Source: Geobacter sp. (GTDB lineage Bacteria; Desulfobacterota; Desulfuromonadia; Geobacterales; Pseudopelobacteraceae). From it: a stretch of 12,857 bases of DNA. The notes under the pieces were generated by a model, which saw nothing but the letters and a program-made list of their open reading frames with translations, was not told the origin of the DNA and did not search any database. Positions 8,003 to 12,857 of this stretch are shown piece after piece (the stretch's first letter is position 1; every line of letters begins with the position of its first letter). Location: positions 1 to 12,857 of the forward strand of contig DAIERH010000049.1 of NCBI GenBank assembly GCA_027346925.1, given 5' to 3'. The translations under genes were made by a program, and so were the position numbers.

Positions 8003-8043
8003 GGGGTGCCTCTCCTCTGTTGGGCAAGATTCTCGTGAGTGTA

Positions 8044-8072
8044 ATGATACGTGCAAGGGATGGCCGTTGCAA
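8044..8072 (-). promoter_or_regulatory. Probable asnS promoter
   Basis: On the minus strand TTGCAA (8072-8067), a 17-base spacer and TATCAT (8049-8044) form a reasonable sigma-70-type promoter: 4 of 6 and 5 of 6 consensus matches. It leaves a leader of about 35 bases ahead of the asnS ATG, enough to include the GAGGAG site. It lies back to back with the PDZ gene promoter. Confidence 0.55.
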
Positions 8073-8084
8073 GGGGCATCTGGT

Positions 8085-8113
8085 TTGACCGGCCACCGGC
8101 GCTGTGCTATAAG
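8085..8113 (+). promoter_or_regulatory. Probable promoter of the PDZ-glutaredoxin pair, overlapping the translation start region
   Basis: TTGACC (8085-8090), a 17-base spacer and TATAAG (8108-8113) form a good sigma-70-type promoter on the plus strand. The expected start point, six to eight bases after the -10 box, falls on or next to the A of the gene's ATG at 8120. The transcript could therefore be leaderless, and the AAGGA at 8111-8115 would be part of the promoter rather than an RNA-borne ribosome binding site. Confidence 0.55.
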
Positions 8114-8119
8114 GAAGTC

Positions 8120-8494
8120 ATGCGAACCCTGTTTGTGATCGTGATGATTGTATGCATGCTGCCGCTATCGGTCGGGGCGGCGAACAGCGAGAAGAATTTC
8201 GGTGGCTGCGGCATCGATGGCGTGGCGCTCCCCGATGGCCAGATCCGGGTCAGGCAACTGGTCAGCGGCGGCCCGGCCCATCTTGCGGGTATCCGGGTCG
8301 GCGACATCATAACGCACATCGACGGCAAGGCAACGCAGGGCAGTGATTTTCGGACCATGGTACAGAAGCGGCTGCGGGGTGTTGCCGGGACACCGGTAGT
8401 GCTGAGGATCAGGCGCGAAGGTGAGAAAAAGCCTTTGACGTTCACGTTGACGAGGCGCCAGCTTAGTGTGATCCAGCCAAGGGAGAAGCCGTGA
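8120..8494 (+). CDS. Small exported single-PDZ-domain protein
   Basis: The 124-residue protein starts with a Sec signal peptide (MRTLFVIVMIVCMLPLSVGAA, cleavage near residue 21), so it should be periplasmic. The rest is one PDZ domain (about 32-115): GQIRVRQLVSGGPAHLAGI, GDIITHIDG and a final strand KPLTFTLTRR. This resembles the PDZ domains of HtrA/C-terminal processing proteases, but no protease domain is attached, so it probably acts as a binding or adaptor module. The mature part has a single cysteine, C30 (FGGCGID). The chosen ATG fits the signal peptide; a longer frame from 8051 would bury the signal and was rejected. Its stop overlaps the next gene's start (TGATG). The substrate is unknown. 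Confidence 0.8.
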   Translation: MRTLFVIVMIVCMLPLSVGAANSEKNFGGCGIDGVALPDGQIRVRQLVSGGPAHLAGIRVGDIITHIDGKATQGSDFRTMVQKRLRGVAGTPVVLRIRREGEKKPLTFTLTRRQLSVIQPREKP

Positions 8495-8874
8495 TGGTCA
8501 TCAGAATACTGGCAGTTGCCATCATGTTTATGACCGTTGCGCCGGCCTGCATGGCGGCCGATCAGGTCCCCCGGAGCAGGCTTAATCCGGCCAGGGCCGA
8601 AGCGGCGAAGAAATATCCGTTGATCGTGGCCTATACCGTTTCCTGGTGTCCTCACTGCCGCGCGGCCAAGGAATACCTGGCCAGGAACAATATCCCCTTC
8701 ATCAACAAGGACGTGGAAAAGGACCCGAAAGCGATGGAGCAACTGACAGGCACGTATCACAGCCAGGGGGTGCCGGTGATCGTCATCGGCACCGGCAAGG
8801 ATGAGGTCGTGCTGGAGGGGTTCTCGCCGGAGCTGTTCGAGGCGGCGCTGAAGAAGGCGCAGTCAGAGAAATAG
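8494..8874 (+). CDS. Exported glutaredoxin/thioredoxin-fold protein with CPHC active site
   Basis: The 126-residue product has a signal peptide (about 1-22, MVIRILAVAIMFMTVAPACM) and one glutaredoxin-like domain (about 42-122). The redox motif WCPHC has cysteines at 52 and 55, and the fold's cis-proline is P94 (QGVPV). CPHC is the active site of DsbA, whereas classical glutaredoxins have CPYC, so an oxidising or isomerising role in the periplasm is possible, but the fold is glutaredoxin-like. The ATG at 8494 overlaps the PDZ gene stop by one base; a GTG one codon earlier (8491) is equally placed behind GGGAG at 8481-8485. Cysteine 19 in VAPAC is a poor lipobox, so a lipoprotein form is a weak alternative. 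The two genes are clearly co-translated. Confidence 0.83.
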   Translation: MVIRILAVAIMFMTVAPACMAADQVPRSRLNPARAEAAKKYPLIVAYTVSWCPHCRAAKEYLARNNIPFINKDVEKDPKAMEQLTGTYHSQGVPVIVIGTGKDEVVLEGFSPELFEAALKKAQSEK

Positions 8875-8922
8875 GGCAGATGTTCAAAAGGAAGGACACG
8901 GGCAAAGGGGCTGGTTTATATG

Positions 8923-9819
8923 TCAGGGTTGTTTGTTTGGTTTTCCTGGTGTACGTGCTTTCTTCGGGAAGGCCGCGGTTCGTGCCGGTTTAGTCCCTGG
9001 CCCGTAGTTTTTTTCTTCGGCAAGTTTGCCATGCCCCGTGCGGACACGATGTTCGTGTCGTTTGACGTTCCCTGACGGTTCCTTTGTCGTGCCGGCCGCT
9101 GGTTGTGTCGGATTGCGCAACGCATCCACCTCTGCCTGGCCCAGATGGCGGAACTCGCCCGGCTTCAACGGCCCCAGGGACAATGCCCCGTAGCGCACCC
9201 GTTTCAAACGCACCACCGACAGGCTGACCGCCTCGCACATGCGCCGCACCTGGCGGTTGCGCCCCTCGTGGATGGCAATGGAAAGCCAGTCGTTCTGCTC
9301 GCCGCTCTTCACCATCCGGACGACCGCCGGCGCCGTCTTCCTGCCGTCGATCTCGACTCCTGCCGCCAACTGGTCAAGCTGGCTCTTATGGACCTTGCCC
9401 CGCACCCGGACGTGGTATTCCTTTTCGATCTCATGGCGGGGGTGCATCAGTCGGTTGGCCCATTCGCCGTCGTTAGTCAGGATCAACAGCCCCTCGGTGT
9501 TGTAGTCCAACCGTCCCACGGGATAGACCCGCTCTCCGATCCCCTGCAGCAGGTCGGTCACCAGCGGCCGTCCCTCCGGGTCGTCCAGGGTGGTCATGTA
9601 GCCCACCGGCTTGTTGAGCAGGATGTAGAGCTTTTGGCTGGCAATGACCAGCGGCCGGCCGTCCACGGTGATGCGGTCGCTCGACGGGTCGGCCTTGCTG
9701 CCCAGTTCGGTCACGACGCGGTCGTTGACCGCCACCCGGCCGTTCAGAATCAACTCCTCGGCGGCCCGGCGAGAGGTAATGCCGGCCTGGGAGATCAATT
9801 TTTGCAGGCGTTCTTGCAT
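8923..9819 (-). CDS. rluB: 23S rRNA pseudouridine synthase of the RluB/RsuA type
   Basis: The enzyme isomerises uridine in rRNA. The 298-residue protein has an N-terminal S4 RNA-binding domain (1-60, ERLQKLISQAGITSRRAAEEL) and a synthase domain with the family's catalytic aspartate D105 in GRLDYNTEGLL. The NKPVGYMTT and HEGRNRQVRRMCEAV segments are typical. The target (23S U2605 in E. coli RluB) is inferred from similarity; RluE/RsuA paralogues are the alternatives. Residues from about 240 to the end form a basic low-complexity tail rich in Pro, Lys, Arg and Thr. The ATG at 9817-9819 has AAGGA eight bases upstream. It follows accA by 73 bases and converges on the glutaredoxin-type gene with a 48-base gap. 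Confidence 0.92.
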   Translation of the reverse strand: MQERLQKLISQAGITSRRAAEELILNGRVAVNDRVVTELGSKADPSSDRITVDGRPLVIASQKLYILLNKPVGYMTTLDDPEGRPLVTDLLQGIGERVYPVGRLDYNTEGLLILTNDGEWANRLMHPRHEIEKEYHVRVRGKVHKSQLDQLAAGVEIDGRKTAPAVVRMVKSGEQNDWLSIAIHEGRNRQVRRMCEAVSLSVVRLKRVRYGALSLGPLKPGEFRHLGQAEVDALRNPTQPAAGTTKEPSGNVKRHEHRVRTGHGKLAEEKNYGPGTKPARTAAFPKKARTPGKPNKQP

Positions 9820-9842
9820 GGGTGTCTTCCTTGAAACTGACA

Positions 9843-9861
9843 GGGACGGTCTAGCCGCCCC
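9843..9861 (-). terminator. Hairpin between accA and rluB
   Basis: The minus strand reads GGGGCGG-CTAGA-CCGTCCC, a seven-pair stem with one G-U pair and a five-base loop, in the accA-rluB gap. No run of T follows, so it is unlikely to terminate efficiently. It could stabilise the 3' end of an accA message or partly separate rluB expression. Confidence 0.25.
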
Positions 9862-9892
9862 TTCAGCACATCTCGTGTTTTCAGCCGATTCC

Positions 9893-10849
9893 CTACTCCA
9901 CGCAACGCGTCATGGCGCGGAACTTCTGGTAGCGCTGCTCAACCAACTCGTCACACGACAGCTTGTTCAATTCCGCCAGGTGGCGGGCGATGGCCTCCTT
10001 CAGGTTGGCTGCCGTGGCCTCGTGGTCGCGGTGGGCGCCTCCCACCGGCTCGGGAACGATCTCGTCGATCACCCCCAGCTTGATGATGTCCTGGGCCGTG
10101 GGTTTGAGGGCCTCGGCGGCCTGGGCCCCCTTGGTGCCGTCTGACCAGAGGATGGCGGCGCATCCTTCCGGGGAGATGACGGCATAGACCGAATGCTGAA
10201 GCATCAGGATGCGGTCCCCCACGGCGATGGCCAGGGCGCCGCCCGATCCCCCCTCGCCGGTGACGCAGACGATGATCGGGGTCTTCAGGCTGGCCATCTC
10301 CCGGAGGTTTCTGGCAATTGCCTCGGCCTGGCCCCGTTCCTCGGCGCCGATGCCCGGATAGGCGCCGGGGGTATCCACAAACGTGATCACCGGCAGTTTG
10401 AACTGCTCGGCCATCTGCATCAGGCGCAACGCCTTGCGGTACCCTTCCGGATTGGGCATGCCGAAGTTGCGAAAGACCTTCTCCTTGGTGTCGCGCCCCT
10501 TCTGGTGGCCGATCACCATCACCGGCTGGCCTTCAAAACGGGCCAGACCACCGACAATGGCGTGGTCGTCACCGAAGTTGCGGTCGCCGTGCAGCTCAAC
10601 GAACTCGGTAAACATATGGTTGACGTAGTCCAGGGTAAAGGGGCGGTTGATGTGGCGCGCCACCTGGGCGGTCTGCCAGCGGGAGAGGTTGGCGAAGATA
10701 TCGGCGCGCATCTCCTCGACGCGGGCCTCCAGGGCGGACACGTCTGCACCGATGTCCAGACCGTTGCCGGCCAGCGCGTTCAGCTCCTCGATCTTCTTTT
10801 CCAACTCCACGATCGGTTTTTCGAATTCCAGATGAAACGGGGTCGCCAT
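9893..10849 (-). CDS. accA: Acetyl-CoA carboxylase carboxyltransferase subunit alpha
   Basis: AccA with AccD transfers carboxyl from biotin carboxyl carrier protein to acetyl-CoA, making malonyl-CoA for fatty acid synthesis. The product has 318 residues (E. coli 319). Visible features are an N-terminal helical region with EKKIEEL, then FVELHGDRNFGDD, GHQKGRDTKEK, DTPGAYPG (159-166) and the oxyanion-hole glycine motif GGSGGA (200-205), followed by SPEGCAAILW. The ATG at 10847-10849 has GAGGT about six bases upstream. It lies downstream of dnaE in the same direction, an order also known from E. coli and Geobacter; here the two are separated by repeat B. No good promoter of its own was seen. Confidence 0.97.
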   Translation of the reverse strand: MATPFHLEFEKPIVELEKKIEELNALAGNGLDIGADVSALEARVEEMRADIFANLSRWQTAQVARHINRPFTLDYVNHMFTEFVELHGDRNFGDDHAIVGGLARFEGQPVMVIGHQKGRDTKEKVFRNFGMPNPEGYRKALRLMQMAEQFKLPVITFVDTPGAYPGIGAEERGQAEAIARNLREMASLKTPIIVCVTGEGGSGGALAIAVGDRILMLQHSVYAVISPEGCAAILWSDGTKGAQAAEALKPTAQDIIKLGVIDEIVPEPVGGAHRDHEATAANLKEAIARHLAELNKLSCDELVEQRYQKFRAMTRCVE

Positions 10850-10868
10850 GGTAGCACCTCAGAATTTT

Positions 10869-11014
10869 TGCCACAGAGTCACAGGGAAGAAAAATTTTAA
10901 CAGGGATGAACGGGATCAACAGGATGAAAGCGACAAAGCAAAAAGGGGTGCATTCCCTTCATCCCGTTAATCCCTGTAAATAGGCTTTTCTCAGTGCCTT
11001 CGTGTCTCAGCGGC
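10869..11014. repeat. Nested palindromic repeat (copy B) filling the dnaE-accA gap
   Basis: Outer arms carry the octamers CACAGAGT and CACAGGGA (10872-10887, plus) and, on the minus strand, CGCTGAGA, CACGAAGG and CACTGAGA (11012-10989), the same design as copy A at 113-240. Inside them a second, sharper inverted repeat pairs 10900-10916 (ACAGGGATGAACGGGAT) with 10961-10977 at 16 of 17 positions around a 44-base loop. The 184-base gap between dnaE and accA is almost wholly this element. It contains no convincing reading frame. In RNA it would form a long hairpin within the dnaE-accA message. Confidence 0.75.
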
Positions 11015-11033
11015 AGATATGAAAATTTTACTC

Positions 11034-12857
11034 TCACTCAAAAGTGGCGGCATTATAGCCGAACAACCTTTCAACTTCCAGCCTTAAATCATCGTTGGCC
11101 GCAACGTTCAAGTCGGCGGAGAGCGGCAGGGTGGCACGGCCTCGCTCCGGCAGCACGAACTGGATATAGCCGGGCACGCCGCCGTGGTGGCGTTCGATGA
11201 TCTCCTTGAGGGCGCTCAGGTGCTCTTGGGGGGTCTCGTCCAAGCGCAGGGTAAAGAGCACCTTCCTGGTGGTCTGGGCGCGGGCCTCGCTCAAGAGCTT
11301 TATGTCACCGGCCGGCCCCTGGTCGCGCTGATATCCCTTGCGACCGTTGTCGCCATTGGGGCGGCTGACCAGGATCTTGGCTCCCTTCTCGGTCTTCTCC
11401 AATTTACCGATTACCAGGAGCGGATCGTCCGACTTGAGCAGGGAGGATGTCTCGGCGTAGGTGTCGGGGAAAACGGTGATCTCCACCGAGCCGGTCAGGT
11501 CTTCGATGGTGGCGAAGCACATGCGGTCCCCCTTCTTGGTGGGGATCTCCCGGAAGGCGGAGACAATGCCGCAGACGCGCGCCTCGGTTCCGTCCGGCAT
11601 GTCGCCCAGGCTGGCAATCTCGCAGTTCGCCAGGCGCTTGATGTCGTCGATGTAGCGGTCCAGCGGGTGGCCGGTGATCAGGAAGCCCAAGGCCTCCTTT
11701 TCAAAGCCCAGTTTCTCCTTGTCCTGCCACTCGGGGACGTTGGGGAGCTTCATGCCTCCATTGCCGTTGCTCTTCACCACCTCGGCGGTGCCGAACAGAG
11801 AGACCTGGGCGCTGGCCTTCTCCTCCTGGATCTTCTGGCCATAGGCCATGGCCTGCTCCAGCCCCTCCATAAGGGCCGCGCGGGCCGCGCCGCTGGAATC
11901 GAAGGCGCCGCACTTGATCAGCGCCTCCAGCACCTTCTTGTTGGACCGGCGCATATCGACCCGTTCGCAGAAGTCGTAGATATCTCTGAACGGCCCCTCG
12001 TTCCTGGCCTCCAGGATCGCCTCCACCGCGCCGGTGCCGACTCCCTTGACCGCACCCAGGCCGAAGCGCATGGAGGCGCCGACCACGGTGAAGGAGTGGC
12101 CGGACTTGTTCACGTCCGGCGGCAGCACCTCGATCCCCTGTTCGCGGCAGTCGCTGATGTTCTTGACCACCTTGTCGGTGTTGTCCATGTCGCAGGTCAG
12201 GAGCGCAGCCATGAATTCCACCGGGTAGTGGGCCTTGAGATAGGCGGTCTGGTAGGCGATCAGGGCATAGGCGGCGGAGTGGGACTTGTTGAAGCCGTAC
12301 TCGGCGAACTTGGCCATCTGGTCGAAGATCGCCTCTGCCTTTTTCGGGTCAATCCCCTGGGCTTTGGCCCCGGCCAGGAACGGTTCCTTCTCCTTGGCCA
12401 TGACCACGGGGTCCTTCTTCCCCATGGCGCGGCGGAGCAGGTCTGCACGCCCCAGGGAGTAGCCGGCCAGGGTGCGGGAGATCTGCATGACCTGCTCCTG
12501 GTAGACAATGACCCCATAGGTATCCTTGAGGATCGGCTCCAACTCCGGCAGGTCGTAGACCACCTTCTGGCGGCCGTGCTTGCGCTCGATGAAATCGTCC
12601 ACCATGCCGCACCCCAGGGGGCCCGGGCGGTACAGCGCGCAGGCGGCGATCACGTCCTCGAAGCAGGAAGGCTTGAGCTTGACCAGCATCTCCTTCATGC
12701 CGCTGGATTCCAGCTGGAAGATGCCGGTGGTGTTGCCGGCCGTGATCAACTCGTAGCTGGCCAAGTCGTCGTCCCGCAGGCGGGTGATGTCGAACTCCGG
12801 GTCCTTCCCCTCCCGCACCAGCTTGACGGCGTTCTGGATCACGGTCAGGTTCTTCAG
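11034..12857 (-). CDS. dnaE: DNA polymerase III subunit alpha, C-terminal half (5' end beyond the window)
   Basis: The last 607 residues of the replicative polymerase are present, open to the window edge, where the frame begins LKNLTVIQNAVKL. This follows directly on the conserved palm segment, so the catalytic aspartates lie outside. Visible parts, in order, are the fingers region (FQLESSGMKEML, LYRPGPLGCGMVDDFIERKHG, FAEYGFNKSHSAAYALIAYQTAYLK), the helix-hairpin-helix region (FGLGAVKGVGTGAVEAI), a beta-clamp-binding motif QVSLF (11790-11807) and an OB-fold (EARVCGIVSAFREIPTKKGD). The end, LEVERLFGYNAATFE, is intact. It is DnaE1-like rather than PolC, with no exonuclease insertion seen in this part. 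It heads the dnaE-accA-rluB unit. Confidence 0.97.
   Translation of the reverse strand: MKNLTVIQNAVKLVREGKDPEFDITRLRDDDLASYELITAGNTTGIFQLESSGMKEMLVKLKPSCFEDVIAACALYRPGPLGCGMVDDFIERKHGRQKVVYDLPELEPILKDTYGVIVYQEQVMQISRTLAGYSLGRADLLRRAMGKKDPVVMAKEKEPFLAGAKAQGIDPKKAEAIFDQMAKFAEYGFNKSHSAAYALIAYQTAYLKAHYPVEFMAALLTCDMDNTDKVVKNISDCREQGIEVLPPDVNKSGHSFTVVGASMRFGLGAVKGVGTGAVEAILEARNEGPFRDIYDFCERVDMRRSNKKVLEALIKCGAFDSSGAARAALMEGLEQAMAYGQKIQEEKASAQVSLFGTAEVVKSNGNGGMKLPNVPEWQDKEKLGFEKEALGFLITGHPLDRYIDDIKRLANCEIASLGDMPDGTEARVCGIVSAFREIPTKKGDRMCFATIEDLTGSVEITVFPDTYAETSSLLKSDDPLLVIGKLEKTEKGAKILVSRPNGDNGRKGYQRDQGPAGDIKLLSEARAQTTRKVLFTLRLDETPQEHLSALKEIIERHHGGVPGYIQFVLPERGRATLPLSADLNVAANDDLRLEVERLFGYNAATFE

Noticed and set aside
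8003..8056. An 18-residue N-terminal extension of AsnRS from a TTG
   Set aside because: No ribosome binding site, it falls close to the predicted transcription start, and the ATG at 8002 gives the normal length with GAGGAG upstream.
8051..8119. A 23-codon extension ahead of the PDZ protein
   Set aside because: It would place the signal peptide internally and overlaps the promoter -35 and -10 boxes.
9843..9861. Intrinsic terminator after accA
   Set aside because: The stem lacks a following T run, so it is kept only as a low-confidence hairpin rather than evidence that accA and rluB are separate units.
10850..11033. A riboswitch or small gene between dnaE and accA
   Set aside because: The stretch is explained by the nested palindrome, with no conserved aptamer pattern or reading frame that I can recognise.

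Overview
This is ordinary-density chromosomal DNA from a GC-rich bacterium, most like a member of the Geobacter group (Desulfuromonadia). That call rests on gene content and order: an HD-7TM hydrolase, ybeY, a diacylglycerol kinase/PAP2 fusion, a CBS protein, lnt and prfB in one run, and dnaE followed by accA. No ribosomal RNA, tRNA, CRISPR array, transposase or phage gene is visible, and no gap without a gene exceeds about 185 bases.

Region 1 (1-6295, all minus strand) reads as one transcription unit. A strong sigma-70-type promoter (TTGACA-N17-TATATT, 6267-6295) precedes an 820-residue PgpH/YqfF-type membrane HD hydrolase. It is followed by ybeY (16S rRNA maturation), an undecaprenol/diacylglycerol kinase fused to a PAP2 phosphatase, a CorC/YbeX-like CBS protein, lnt (apolipoprotein N-acyltransferase) and the first codons of prfB (release factor 2). 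The genes overlap or lie within 15 bases of each other up to lnt. The window edge cuts prfB exactly at its programmed +1 frameshift site. The unit joins nucleotide signalling, envelope lipid turnover, lipoprotein maturation and translation quality.

Region 2 (6338-8113) holds asnS and a small DUF503 gene on the minus strand. They are divergent from a plus-strand pair (8120-8874) of two small exported proteins, a single-PDZ-domain protein and a glutaredoxin-fold protein with a CPHC active site. The two divergent promoters lie in 8044-8113.

Region 3 (8923-12857, minus) runs dnaE (3' half), accA, rluB, which look like one unit converging on the PDZ/thiol pair.

Two imperfect palindromic repeats of one family, built of CACNGARR octamers, lie at 113-240 and 10869-11014. 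The first supplies the last codons and the stop of lnt; the second fills the dnaE-accA gap.

The most interesting point is the ybeY/kinase junction. The conserved kinase N-terminus is encoded upstream of its first ATG, in a stretch with no ATG, GTG or TTG start. At the expected N-terminus sits GTTAAAC, a -1 slippery heptamer in the ybeY frame. This suggests either an ATT start or a frameshifted YbeY-kinase fusion. I found no clear wholly new multi-gene system; the remaining observations are local ones.
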